64,000 nt of DNA, taken from the NCBI GenBank assembly GCA_965656445.1, contig CBFHKO010000004.1:74624-138623 (forward strand), read 5' to 3'. This document shows, piece after piece, positions 51,986 to 60,433 of this stretch; the stretch's first letter is position 1; every line of letters starts with the position of its first letter. Source of the DNA: JAHEJA01 sp965656445. GTDB taxonomy: Bacteria > Pseudomonadota > Alphaproteobacteria > Rhodobacterales > Rhodobacteraceae. The notes beneath the pieces are model-generated. The model was given only the letters and a program-made list of their open reading frames with translations. It was not told the DNA's origin and ran no database searches. The position numbers were made by a program, and so were the translations under genes.

Positions 51986-52636
51986 ATGCAAAAGCCACTT
52001 CGCTCTAATGATGTTTCTCAATCGGCTCATGATCTTGTTTATCGGGGTCTTCGCAGTCGGATCATGCATGGGGAAATTGCCCCAGGCCATGCCTTTACCA
52101 TTCGCGGCATTGGAGATCAGTATAACGTCTCAATGACACCTGCACGCGAAGCTGTCCGTCGTCTCGTGGCGGAGGGGGCGCTCAGCATGTCATCATCAGG
52201 GCGCGTTGCGACGCCCGAATTGAGCAATGAACGTATCGAAGAGCTAGCCGCACTTCGCGCTTTGATAGAAGTTGAACTGGCGAGCCGTGCTTTGCCTCGG
52301 GCTCACCTTGCATTGATAGACCGTTTGCAAGCTATCAATGCCACCGTCGGAACCGCAGTGAGCGAACATGATGCGGTGGCTTACATCCGCACGAACCTTG
52401 AATTCCATCGGACTCTTTACCTACGGGCGCAGGCACCTGCAATGCTGGCCATGGCGGAAACAGTTTGGCTTCAGCTTGGCCCAACAATGCGCGCGCTCTA
52501 TGGAAAACTGCGTCGCAAAGAGCCTCCGCATTTTCACAAGATCATCCTTGCCTCGCTAAAAGCTGGCGATGAACCGGGCCTGCGGCTTGCCGTACGATCA
52601 GATGTAACCCAGGGGCTTCGGATGTTGGCGAGTTAA
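51986..52636 (+). CDS. GntR-family (FadR/FCD type) transcriptional regulator
   Basis: A 216-residue regulator with an N-terminal winged helix (VYRGLRSRIMHGEIAPGHAFTIRGIGDQYNVSMTPAREAVRRLVAEGAL), typical of GntR, and a helical FCD ligand-binding domain after about residue 80, with the metal-ligand-like FHRTLY. FCD regulators sense organic acids. Its target is not obvious; it overlaps accA's stop tail to tail (TTAA at 52633-52636). Confidence 0.9.
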   Translation: MQKPLRSNDVSQSAHDLVYRGLRSRIMHGEIAPGHAFTIRGIGDQYNVSMTPAREAVRRLVAEGALSMSSSGRVATPELSNERIEELAALRALIEVELASRALPRAHLALIDRLQAINATVGTAVSEHDAVAYIRTNLEFHRTLYLRAQAPAMLAMAETVWLQLGPTMRALYGKLRRKEPPHFHKIILASLKAGDEPGLRLAVRSDVTQGLRMLAS

Positions 52637-53595
52637 GCCGCCAATCCTTTGGATCCAAGATCGAGAAATTTCTGACGACGGTCTTTGACCAAGTCATCCC
52701 CAGATTTACCCTCAAGATCCCCAAGCAATTTAGCGATTGCAGCGCCGACAGAGTCAATCGCTTGATCACGATCGCGGTGTGCACCGCCCATTGGTTCAGT
52801 AATCACATGATCGTTCACACCGAGCTGTGTCAAATCTTGGGCCGTCAATCGAAGAGCTTCGGCCGCTTCGCGCATTTTCTCAGCATCTTTCCAGAGAATA
52901 GAGGCACAGCCCTCAGGGCTAATCACAGAATAAACCGAATGCTCCAACATCGCGACGCGGTTGGCCGTTGCGAAGGCAACTGCGCCACCTGAACCGCCTT
53001 CTCCGATGATAATCGAAATCACAGGGACACGAACCTGAAGGCATTTCTCAGTGGACCGCGCAATCGCCTCGGATTGACCGCGCTCTTCGGCGCCTTTTCC
53101 AGGATAGGCGCCCGGCGTATCAACAAGCGTGATAATGGGGAGGCCAAATTTATCCGCCATTTCCATCAAGCGAATGGCCTTACGATACCCTTCGGGACGG
53201 GCCATGCCGAAATTGCGTTCAATCCGGCTCTTTGTGTCGTTGCCTTTTTCATGACCAATCACCACAACAGGCTGATCGTTGAACCGCGCAAGCCCCCCCA
53301 TAACCGCATGATCATCAGCAAAATTGCGATCCCCTGCGAGAGGTGTAAACTCTGTGAACAAAGCATCAATGTAATCGCGGCAATGTGGGCGATCTGGGTG
53401 ACGGGCCACCTGACATTTGCGCCATGGTGTTAGGGATTTATAAAGCTCGACCAAAAGCGCATTGGCTTTCTCATCCAATGCCTTGGCTTGGTCTTCGACA
53501 TCCATTTCCTCACTCTCACGTGCAAGGGCACGTAATTCTTCTGCTTTACCTTCGATTTCTGCCAAAGGTTTTTCAAAGTTGAGGTATTGAGTCAT
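52633..53595 (-). CDS. accA: Acetyl-CoA carboxylase carboxyltransferase subunit alpha
   Basis: A 320-residue subunit of the carboxyltransferase that makes malonyl-CoA in fatty acid synthesis. YLNFEKPLAEIEGKAEELRAL at the N-terminus, the biotin-site segment ITLVDTPGAYPGKGAEERGQSEAIA and IIIGEGGSGGAVAFATANRVAMLEHSVYSVISPEGCASILWKDA are canonical AccA. Start at 53595 (MTQYLNFE), with GGAG upstream of tandem ATGs. accD is elsewhere. Convergent with the GntR gene. Confidence 0.97.
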   Translation of the reverse strand: MTQYLNFEKPLAEIEGKAEELRALARESEEMDVEDQAKALDEKANALLVELYKSLTPWRKCQVARHPDRPHCRDYIDALFTEFTPLAGDRNFADDHAVMGGLARFNDQPVVVIGHEKGNDTKSRIERNFGMARPEGYRKAIRLMEMADKFGLPIITLVDTPGAYPGKGAEERGQSEAIARSTEKCLQVRVPVISIIIGEGGSGGAVAFATANRVAMLEHSVYSVISPEGCASILWKDAEKMREAAEALRLTAQDLTQLGVNDHVITEPMGGAHRDRDQAIDSVGAAIAKLLGDLEGKSGDDLVKDRRQKFLDLGSKGLAA

Positions 53596-53893
53596 CATCC
53601 GCTCCGCTTGATTTTCTTGGTTTATGCTCCGTTTAACCGCAATTTGCAACGGGTTCTAGAAACTGCTGTTCAGATGGGGAATAGCACTGGATTTGCCAAG
53701 GGGAATAAAATTGTATTTCTATCCAATGTTGCCCTAAGACATTCTCATTTTGAGAACAGGGATACCCTCTTACCTCGACAAGATAGCCATCAGGTCTTTG
53801 GTTTAAGTCACGCTGAAACAGCCTGATCAGACTTGAGAATCGAAGAATGAACTGCGTAGCATGAGGTATCACCACTTAAGAAGGAGTATCAAA
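53596..53893. other. Spacer between accA and small hypothetical gene
   Basis: About 300 bases without a supported gene. TTCTCA-TTT-TGAGAA (53742-53756) is a perfect hairpin or operator candidate. The promoters of accA (minus) and of the 72-residue gene (plus) must lie here, but I see no convincing boxes. Confidence 0.4.
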
Positions 53894-54112
53894 ATGAACC
53901 CCCAACGCATGACTGGTGAAAGCCCAGCGGTCCATGTTGTCCCAGCCCCTTGGGACCGTCCAGTTGATCACCTCAACGATAATGACCTAATTGACGTCAC
54001 AAATTGGGATGGCAAGACCCGTTCACATTACTCTCAAATCTTGCCAAAGGGTCCAGATGACGCCATTACCTCTTTTAAAAAGCGCAACAGGAAACATCAC
54101 TGCATTTCCTGA
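53894..54112 (+). CDS. Small hypothetical protein (72 aa)
   Basis: A 72-residue protein not recognised by me: MNPQRMTGESPAVHVVPAPW, then NDNDLIDVTNWDGKTRSHYS and a C-terminal basic KKRNRKHHCIS tail. AGGAG stands eight bases before ATG 53894, which is strong evidence for translation. It is monocistronic, upstream of the convergent mcl1 gene's 3' end. Probably a lineage-specific gene. Confidence 0.55.
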   Translation: MNPQRMTGESPAVHVVPAPWDRPVDHLNDNDLIDVTNWDGKTRSHYSQILPKGPDDAITSFKKRNRKHHCIS

Positions 54113-54192
54113 CACGCAGCTACCAAATGTTTGAGGCCTCAACAATTTGGTGAAAAATTTCGGCGGACCGTAGCCCGCCTTGGGCAATAGAC

Positions 54193-55149
54193 TTATCCGC
54201 CAATCATTTCTGATTGCTTTACAATGACCTCTGCCTGTTTAATCGAGGCAATGTCGACCAAACGCCCTTTATAAACAGTTGCCCCTTCTCCATTTGCTTT
54301 GGCTGTTTCCATAGCAGCGAGAATTTCACGCGCTTCGGCAACGGCCTCTTCGGATGGGGTGAACACTTCATTTGACAAAGCAACCTGCTTGGGGTGAATG
54401 GCCCATTTGCCCACCATGCCCAAAGTTGCAGACCGGCGCGCCTGAGCGCGGAAACCTTCGTCGTCGGAGAAATCACCAAACGGACCATCCACAGGCAAGA
54501 CACCATGCGTCCGGCATGCGGCCACAATGGCAGCCTGCGCCCAATGCCAAGGATCGGACCAATGCTTTTGACCTTCACGATACATATAGTACCCTTCTTG
54601 CGTTCCACCGATTCCAGTTGTCGCCATCCCCATTGAGGCCGCAAAATCCGCCGCGCCCAAGGACATTGCAACCAAGCGCGGGCTCGCCGCTGCAATTTCT
54701 TCGACATGCGAGATGCCAGCGGCACTTTCGATGATGATTTCAAAGTTAATTGGCTTGCTCCGCCCCTTTGCCGCCTCGATGGAGGACACAAGCGCGTCAA
54801 CCGCATAGATATCGGCGGCACATCCGACCTTGGGGATCATGATCTGATCTAAACGATCCCCTGACTGTTCAAGCAACTCAACCACGTCTTTGTACCAATA
54901 GGGAGTGTCCAAACCATTGATGCGCACAGACAAGGTTTTGTTTCCCCAGTCGATTTCATTGATTGCTTGGATGACATTTGCGCGCGCGCTGTCCTTGTCC
55001 GAAGGGGCAACAGAATCTTCGAGGTCAAGATTGATCACATCTGCAGCGCTCGCCGCCATTTTTTCGAAAATTGCAGGACGCGAGCCTGGTCCAAATAACT
55101 GACAACGGTTTGGGCGTGCGATCGGGGTCGGTTGCAGACGGAAGCTCAT
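54193..55149 (-). CDS. mcl1: L-malyl-CoA/beta-methylmalyl-CoA lyase
   Basis: A 318-residue lyase of the HpcH/HpaI-citrate lyase beta family, the same length as Rhodobacter Mcl1. FGPGSRPAIFEKMAASAADVINLDLEDSVAPSDKD has the Arg and acidic metal ligands, IIIESAAGISHVEEI the second site, and MSLGAADFAASMGM and GKWAIHPKQV complete it. It cleaves malyl-CoA and beta-methylmalyl-CoA to glyoxylate plus acetyl- or propionyl-CoA in the ethylmalonyl-CoA pathway. Divergent from the dgcN-like gene across 351 bases. Confidence 0.92.
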   Translation of the reverse strand: MSFRLQPTPIARPNRCQLFGPGSRPAIFEKMAASAADVINLDLEDSVAPSDKDSARANVIQAINEIDWGNKTLSVRINGLDTPYWYKDVVELLEQSGDRLDQIMIPKVGCAADIYAVDALVSSIEAAKGRSKPINFEIIIESAAGISHVEEIAAASPRLVAMSLGAADFAASMGMATTGIGGTQEGYYMYREGQKHWSDPWHWAQAAIVAACRTHGVLPVDGPFGDFSDDEGFRAQARRSATLGMVGKWAIHPKQVALSNEVFTPSEEAVAEAREILAAMETAKANGEGATVYKGRLVDIASIKQAEVIVKQSEMIGG

Positions 55150-55500
55150 AGGATGTCCTTTTTCAAGAGTTAGGATATTGCGTTAAACCATGGCTAAACT
55201 GTTATAAAATTACTCAGCGAGTTGCAAGCATCATTTTGCACCTGCAGCATGAACGAAACATAGGCTGAATAAAGTGACCGATTGCCACTTATTGGGGCCG
55301 ATTCATAAAATATGGACCACCTAAAAACGGGAACGACAGACATGGTCGTTTCACCGTCAATTATCAGAACCATTCTTTTCAAATTGTTTAATAATTCGAA
55401 TAATCTTCTAAAATTATACGAATGAGACTTAGGTTTTGCGAAACTCTTAAGTTTAGGCTGTGACATAACGAGACAAGACGTGACATTTGGGAGAATCGCC
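55150..55500. other. Divergent control region between mcl1 and dgcN-like gene
   Basis: A 351-base AT-rich region with no supported coding sequence; an apparent 104-codon frame on the minus strand lacks codon bias and overlaps the dgcN-like start. It must carry promoters for both genes. I see short AT-rich inverted motifs (ATTCG ... CGAAT, around 55396-55424) but no recognisable regulator site. Confidence 0.4.
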
Positions 55501-56502
55501 ATGATCAAGACACCTTATCTTTTGTTCCTCGGGGACGCACCGGACCAGTTAGCCGCAAAAGTCGCCGTTGGCATAAAAGACTGGCGCCCTGAAAATGCCT
55601 TAGGTCAATTCCGTATGGACGGATGTCAGGCCGATCTTGGCATCACAGATCTGACCCTTGCCGAGGCAAAGGAAAAGGGCGCAAAAACCCTCGTCATCGG
55701 TGTTGCCAATCGCGGTGGCGTTATTTCCCAAGCTTGGAAAACTGTTTTGATCGAGGCCCTAGACATGGGCTATGACATTGCAAGTGGGTTGCACAACCTG
55801 CTGAATGACGAAGCGGATTTGGTCGAAGCCGCAGAGCGCAATGGCGCAAGCTTGCATGATGTGCGCATCCCCTCTGTGCAATATCCTATTGCGAATGGTG
55901 TGAAACGCTCTGGCAAACGCTGCCTCGCGGTGGGAACAGATTGTTCTGTTGGGAAAATGTACACGGCCATGGCGATGGATGCCGAAATGCAAAAGCGCGG
56001 CATGAAAAGCACGTTCCGCGCAACTGGACAGACAGGTATCTTGATCACAGGTGACGGGGTGCCTTTGGACGCAGTGATTGCCGATTTCATGGCGGGATCC
56101 GTCGAATATCTCACGCCCGACAATGATGACGATCACTGGGATTTGATCGAGGGGCAAGGAAGCTTGTTCCACGTCTCTTATTCCGGTGTCACGATGGCCT
56201 TGGTGCATGGCGGTCAGCCAGATGCCTTGATCCTATGCCATGAGCCGACACGCACGCACATGCGCGGCTTGCCTGATTACCAGCAACCGTCGTTAGAGGC
56301 CCTCCGTGACACAGCGCTGACCTTGGCCCGTGTTGGGAACCCTGCCTGTCAGGTTGTTGGCATTTCTGTGAACACACAGCACATGGCCGAAGACGATGCG
56401 CGGGCCTATTTGTCTGAACTCGAGACAGAGATGAAGCTACCTGCAACCGATCCGTTTAGATTTGGGGCGGATAAGCTTGTCGATGCCTTGGACGCCGTCT
56501 AA
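55501..56502 (+). CDS. dgcN: D-glutamate N-acetyltransferase DgcN-like (DUF1611)
   Basis: A 333-residue DUF1611 protein. It has a P-loop-like GTDCSVGKMYTAMAM (residues about 144-158) and SGLHNLLND, with an acetyl/ATP-type fold; family members including DgcN N-acetylate D-glutamate in marine proteobacteria. It is followed by the DgcA-like racemase and a D-amino acid aminotransferase in the same direction, which supports a D-glutamate route: D-Glu to N-acetyl-D-Glu to N-acetyl-L-Glu. Start at 55501 has GGGAGAATC upstream; seven extra codons precede it without support. Confidence 0.75.
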   Translation: MIKTPYLLFLGDAPDQLAAKVAVGIKDWRPENALGQFRMDGCQADLGITDLTLAEAKEKGAKTLVIGVANRGGVISQAWKTVLIEALDMGYDIASGLHNLLNDEADLVEAAERNGASLHDVRIPSVQYPIANGVKRSGKRCLAVGTDCSVGKMYTAMAMDAEMQKRGMKSTFRATGQTGILITGDGVPLDAVIADFMAGSVEYLTPDNDDDHWDLIEGQGSLFHVSYSGVTMALVHGGQPDALILCHEPTRTHMRGLPDYQQPSLEALRDTALTLARVGNPACQVVGISVNTQHMAEDDARAYLSELETEMKLPATDPFRFGADKLVDALDAV

Positions 56503-56529
56503 GACGTCTCATCACGTGTTCCCGTCGGA

Positions 56530-56563
56530 CGCCTCCGGCGGGAGTATTTTTGCAAAGATGAAA
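56530..56563 (+). repeat. Family-type intergenic element, copy 4
   Basis: CGCC-TCC-GGCG stem-loop followed by GGAGTATTTTTGCAAA and GATGAAA. 28 of 34 bases match the copy at 3131-3164. It lies between the dgcN-like and dgcA-like genes, just before the ribosome binding site of the latter, so it would be transcribed within the operon. Confidence 0.65.
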
Positions 56564-56577
56564 CGAGGAGCATCACA

Positions 56578-57540
56578 ATGATTACGGTTCAGGACGATGT
56601 CTTTCCCTTAGCTCAAGTGTTTACGATTTCGCGAGGGTCTCGCACGCAGGCGCAGGTGTTAACCGTGCGTGTGGCGCGTGATGGCCATGTCGGGGTCGGT
56701 GAATGTGTGCCCTATGCCCGTTACGACGAAACATTGGAGAGTGTGCGCCAAGAGATCTTGGGCGTGCCTGCGGATGTAACGCGCGCTGAGTTGCAAGAGC
56801 TCTTGCCAGCAGGGGCCGCGCGCAATGCCCTTGATTGCGCACTCTGGGATTTAGAGGCGAAAACTGCGGGTAACCGGGTTTGGGATCTCATTGGGATGCC
56901 AAAGCCGTCCCCTGAAATCACGGCCTATACCTTGTCCCTCGACTCACCCGAAGCGATGGAAGACCAAGCGCGCAAGAATGCCTTTCGCCCTGTCTTGAAA
57001 ATCAAATTAGGGACACCCGATGACATGCCGCGTCTTGAAGCGGTTCGGCGCGGCGCGCCCGCTTCTACAATCATTATTGATGCGAATGAAGGTTGGAGCG
57101 CTGAGGTGTACAAGGACCTCGCGCCGCATTTGATCCGTTTGGGCGTGGCCTTGGTCGAACAACCCCTGCCAGCATCGCAAGATGAGACTCTGTTAGAGAT
57201 CGAGCGCCCCGTTCCCGTCTGTGCCGATGAAAGCTGTCACGATCGCGCAAGTTTGGCGCATCTCAAAGGCAAATATGATGTCGTCAACATCAAGTTGGAC
57301 AAAACAGGTGGGTTGAGCGAAGCGCTCTTGTTGAAAGAGGCGGCGCGCGCGCAAGGCTATGATATCATGGTGGGCTGTATGGTCGGAAGCTCGCTTGCCA
57401 TGGCCCCTGCAACATTGGTGGCGCAAGGCGTGGCCTTTACAGATCTGGATGGGCCCTTATTGCTTGCTCAAGATCGGCAATCGCCTTTGATTTTCGATGA
57501 AAACGGTGTACACGCGCCGAAAAGAACCCTTTGGGGATAA
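56578..57540 (+). CDS. dgcA: N-acetyl-D-glutamate racemase DgcA-like (enolase superfamily dipeptide epimerase family)
   Basis: A 320-residue enolase-superfamily enzyme of the muconate-lactonising/dipeptide epimerase type. The capping domain opens at MITVQDDVFPLAQVF, and the barrel carries LKIKLGTP (catalytic Lys), IIDANEGW and NIKLDKTGGL (metal Asp/Glu, second Lys). In D-glutamate gene sets such proteins (DgcA) racemise N-acetyl-D-glutamate; otherwise it could be an L-Ala-D/L-Glu epimerase for peptidoglycan peptides. It sits in an operon after the dgcN-like gene. Confidence 0.75.
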   Translation: MITVQDDVFPLAQVFTISRGSRTQAQVLTVRVARDGHVGVGECVPYARYDETLESVRQEILGVPADVTRAELQELLPAGAARNALDCALWDLEAKTAGNRVWDLIGMPKPSPEITAYTLSLDSPEAMEDQARKNAFRPVLKIKLGTPDDMPRLEAVRRGAPASTIIIDANEGWSAEVYKDLAPHLIRLGVALVEQPLPASQDETLLEIERPVPVCADESCHDRASLAHLKGKYDVVNIKLDKTGGLSEALLLKEAARAQGYDIMVGCMVGSSLAMAPATLVAQGVAFTDLDGPLLLAQDRQSPLIFDENGVHAPKRTLWG

Positions 57541-57560
57541 CACATATAAGGAATTCAGTG

Positions 57561-58424
57561 ATGAGCCGTACTGTTTACGTCAATGGCGCCTATCTTCCAG
57601 AGGAAGAGGCAACTGTTTCAATTTTTGACCGCGGGTTTTTGATGGCCGACGGCGTCTATGAAGTGACATCCGTTTTGGACGGCAAGCTGATTGATTTTGA
57701 GGGCCACGCCGTGCGTTTGGAGCGGTCATTGAATGAATTGGATATGGCCTCGCCGATTACAAAAGAAGACCTGCTAGAGGTCCATCGTGAATTGGTGCGG
57801 GTGAATGGTATTGTTGAAGGCATGATTTACCTTCAGATCACACGCGGCGCGCCTGATGATCGTGACTTTGTGTTTCCTGATCCTGAAACAACCGCCCCGA
57901 CGATTGTGTTGTTCACGCAAAACAAACCAGGCCTTGCCAATAGCCCCGTTGCGAAAACGGGTATCAAAGTCATCGGTATCGAAGATTTGCGCTGGGGACG
58001 TCGGGATATCAAAACAGTACAACTTCTCTACCCCTCCATGGGCAAGATGATGGCCAAGAAAGCTGGCGCAGATGATGCGTGGATGGTTGAGGATGGCTAT
58101 GTCACCGAAGGCACATCGAACAATGCCTATATCGTCAAAGGCACATCCATTATCACACGCGCCTTGTCCAATGATATCCTCCATGGGATCACACGTGCCG
58201 CAGTCTTGCGCTTTGCCAAAGAAGCGCAATTTACCATCGAGGAGCGCAACTTCACTATAGAAGAAGCCAAGTCAGCGGATGAAGCCTTTATCACATCGGC
58301 AAGCACATTCGTGATGCCTGTTGTCAACATCGACGGCGCAGAGATTGGAACAGGTACGCCCGGACCAGTCGCGGCCCGCTTGCGCGAAATCTACCTTGAA
58401 GAAAGCTTAAAAACAGCGATCTAA
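57561..58424 (+). CDS. dat: D-amino acid aminotransferase (class IV PLP)
   Basis: A 287-residue class IV aminotransferase: SIFDRGFLMADGVYEVTSVL at the N-terminus, the PLP-lysine region in IKTVQLLYPSMGKMMAKK, TEGTSNNAYIV, and the late ITSASTFVMPVV. Transfers the amino group of D-alanine and other D-amino acids to 2-oxoglutarate, forming D-glutamate, which suits the preceding D-glutamate genes. ATG 57561 with AAGGAATTCAGTG upstream. Its stop is interlocked with that of the convergent cyclotransferase gene. Confidence 0.8.
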   Translation: MSRTVYVNGAYLPEEEATVSIFDRGFLMADGVYEVTSVLDGKLIDFEGHAVRLERSLNELDMASPITKEDLLEVHRELVRVNGIVEGMIYLQITRGAPDDRDFVFPDPETTAPTIVLFTQNKPGLANSPVAKTGIKVIGIEDLRWGRRDIKTVQLLYPSMGKMMAKKAGADDAWMVEDGYVTEGTSNNAYIVKGTSIITRALSNDILHGITRAAVLRFAKEAQFTIEERNFTIEEAKSADEAFITSASTFVMPVVNIDGAEIGTGTPGPVAARLREIYLEESLKTAI

Positions 58425-58987
58425 GTGTCGATGAGCCGCGCCCCAACTGTGGCGATGAGATCATCAACCAACTGCGTTTCGTGATCAGTCAAGCTCTGCG
58501 CCCTAGGATAACGGGGCGCAGCCCGATCATCTAAAATCGGTGCATCCCAGCCGTCGGTGGTCGTCCTGAAATGGTGCAAACCATCCGTGCCAAATTCACG
58601 AAAATATCCCTGAACCACGACATCGAGATAGCTCAATAATATGGGATGTGCCGTTGAGGGTGAGTTATGATTATCGGGTGCAATCGCATAGATTGACACA
58701 TCAAAATCATCATCAGAGTCCCAGCTCACTTGGGGCGTGATCGACACCCGTTCATAGGCAAATTCACGGTCATCAAGTGCCGCCCAATCCCCGTTAGGAA
58801 CAGAGGCAATCAAGCCTAAGATCTCTGATGTCTCATCAGGCACAGCGGTCAAAAAGGCGATGTCACGCAGCGCCGTATGACGCCATGCACGCCGCCAACC
58901 TTTGGCCGTTGCGCGTCGCGTTGACCCATATGAATGCGTGTTAACATTAACGAGACTGCCATAGCCAAAGAAATACGGAACCGTCAT
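58421..58987 (-). CDS. Gamma-glutamylcyclotransferase-like protein
   Basis: A 188-residue protein with the GGCT fold entry motif FGYGSLVNVNTHSYG near the N-terminus and a possible acidic catalytic residue in the ALDDREFAYERV segment. Members cyclise gamma-glutamyl groups to 5-oxoproline (ChaC or GGCT). It would fit a glutamate-peptide context, but pairing with the D-Glu operon is only tail-to-tail. The stop is shared with the D-amino acid aminotransferase gene (CTAA). Confidence 0.75.
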   Translation of the reverse strand: MTVPYFFGYGSLVNVNTHSYGSTRRATAKGWRRAWRHTALRDIAFLTAVPDETSEILGLIASVPNGDWAALDDREFAYERVSITPQVSWDSDDDFDVSIYAIAPDNHNSPSTAHPILLSYLDVVVQGYFREFGTDGLHHFRTTTDGWDAPILDDRAAPRYPRAQSLTDHETQLVDDLIATVGARLIDT

Positions 58988-59062
58988 TTTATCCTCTTAT
59001 CGACATAATCTGGCGAAAAACGACTTGCCAAATTCGGAAACTCTGCTTTACAACTCTAGTAT

Positions 59063-59208
59063 CAAATTGGGAGAACTGGAACCCCAGTGCCGAAGGAGCA
59101 ACCGCCTCGGAAACTCTCAGGCAAACGGACCAATTTGACGTAACACTCTGGAGAAGGATGCCACGCGCATCGGCCGAAGGGATAACGATCTCAGGCAAAG
59201 GGACAGAG
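59063..59208 (+). ncRNA. Tandem glycine riboswitch
   Basis: Two aptamers in series. First: stem CAAATTGG/CCAATTTG (59063-59070/59130-59137) with conserved GGGAGA, CCGAAGGAGCAA and TCAGGCAAACGGACC. Second: CTCTG/CAGAG closing stem (59146-59150/59204-59208) with GGAGAAGGATG, CCGAAGGGATAA and TCAGGCAAAGGGACAG. This is the glycine-binding riboswitch that turns on glycine cleavage genes; it precedes gcvT. Confidence 0.95.
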
Positions 59209-59211
59209 GGG

Positions 59212-59250
59212 GCATCAACGCATAAGCCATAGCTTATGTGCAAGTGATGC
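59212..59250 (+). promoter_or_regulatory. Expression-platform hairpin of the glycine riboswitch
   Basis: GCATCA/TGATGC (59212-59217/59245-59250) encloses CATAAGC/GCTTATG (59221-59227/59232-59238). No T run follows, so control may be by translation or by anti-terminator-free folding near the gcvT ribosome binding site. Confidence 0.55.
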
Positions 59251-59286
59251 TAGCGGTGTTTGCTGGCCAATGAGAAAGACGATTGG

Positions 59287-60414
59287 ATGAGCGACGATTT
59301 AAACCGTACTGCGTTTTATGACATGCACATTGCAAATGGTGCGAAAATGGTGCCGTTTGCGGGCTACGACATGCCCGTGCAATATAAGCTCGGCGTGATG
59401 AAGGAACACCAACACACCCGTCAAAAAGCAGGTCTGTTTGATGTCTCGCACATGGGCCAAGTTGTTTTGCGTGGTGCAAGTTATGAGCAAACAGCTAAAG
59501 GCTTGGAACGATTGATCCCGATGGACGTGCTTGGACTAAAACAAGGACGTCAACGGTATGGGTTTTTCACCAATGACGCAGGTGGTATATTAGACGACTT
59601 GATGTTTGCGAACCGTGGTGATCACATTTTTATGGTCGTGAATGCAGGATGCAAAGCCCAAGATATCGCGCACCTCCGCCACCATTTGGAACCAGATATA
59701 CATGTGAAGGCCCTTGAAAACCGCGCTTTGTTGGCGCTTCAGGGGCCAAGTGCAGAACAGGTATTGGCACAGCACTATCCGCCGATTACCGAAATGGCGT
59801 TTATGGACATCGATACGATCCCAATCGCAGGGGTGGAATGTTGGGTCTCGCGCTCTGGCTACACAGGCGAAGACGGCTTTGAAATTTCCATTCCTCTTAG
59901 TGCGGCCCAAGATGTTGCAAAGGCATTAACTGAGCACGAAGACGTTGAATGGGTTGGATTGGGCGCCCGCGACTCCCTTCGACTTGAGGCGGGTCTCTGT
60001 CTTTATGGGCATGATTTGACCAAAACCATTACGCCAGTAGAGGCCTCACTGACTTGGGCCATCCAAAAGATACGTCGTAGCGGTGGCGATCGCGCGGGTG
60101 GCTTTCCAGGGGCTGACAAAATCTTGGATCAATTAGAAAACGGCGCCGGTGTGAAACGTGTCGGCTTGCTCCCAGACGGCCGCGCCCCAATGCGCGAAGG
60201 CGTCAAAGTTTACACCGATGAAACCAGCACCACACCGATTGGGCACATCACCTCTGGCGGATTTGGGCCAAGTGTAAATGGCCCTATTGCCATGGGCTAT
60301 GTTGATCATTCAGTGTCCCAATTGGACACAGTCCTCTACGGCGAGGTTCGCTCGAAACGGCTTGCTGTTCGGGTAGTATCCCTCCCCTTCGTTCCGTCTC
60401 AATTTAAACGCTGA
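59287..60414 (+). CDS. gcvT: Glycine cleavage system aminomethyltransferase (T protein)
   Basis: A 375-residue folate-dependent transferase that takes the methylene group from the H-protein lipoyl arm. Features: MVPFAGYDMPVQYKLGVMKEH near the N-terminus, GLFDVSHMGQ, and SRSGYTGEDGFEISI, with the C-terminal barrel to LPFVPSQFKR. I start at 59287, which follows GAGAAAG; nine further codons are not supported. First gene of gcvT-gcvH-gcvP behind the glycine riboswitch. Confidence 0.96.
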   Translation: MSDDLNRTAFYDMHIANGAKMVPFAGYDMPVQYKLGVMKEHQHTRQKAGLFDVSHMGQVVLRGASYEQTAKGLERLIPMDVLGLKQGRQRYGFFTNDAGGILDDLMFANRGDHIFMVVNAGCKAQDIAHLRHHLEPDIHVKALENRALLALQGPSAEQVLAQHYPPITEMAFMDIDTIPIAGVECWVSRSGYTGEDGFEISIPLSAAQDVAKALTEHEDVEWVGLGARDSLRLEAGLCLYGHDLTKTITPVEASLTWAIQKIRRSGGDRAGGFPGADKILDQLENGAGVKRVGLLPDGRAPMREGVKVYTDETSTTPIGHITSGGFGPSVNGPIAMGYVDHSVSQLDTVLYGEVRSKRLAVRVVSLPFVPSQFKR

Positions 60415-60433
60415 TCAATAGGAGATCATAGAA

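Noticed and set aside
53633..53875. 80-codon minus-strand frame upstream of accA
   Set aside because: No motif or start signal; the segment is better explained as accA control region.
55194..55508. 104-codon minus-strand frame in the mcl1/dgcN spacer
   Set aside because: No ribosome binding site, no recognisable motif, overlap with the DgcN-like start and AT-rich composition of a promoter region argue for a chance frame.
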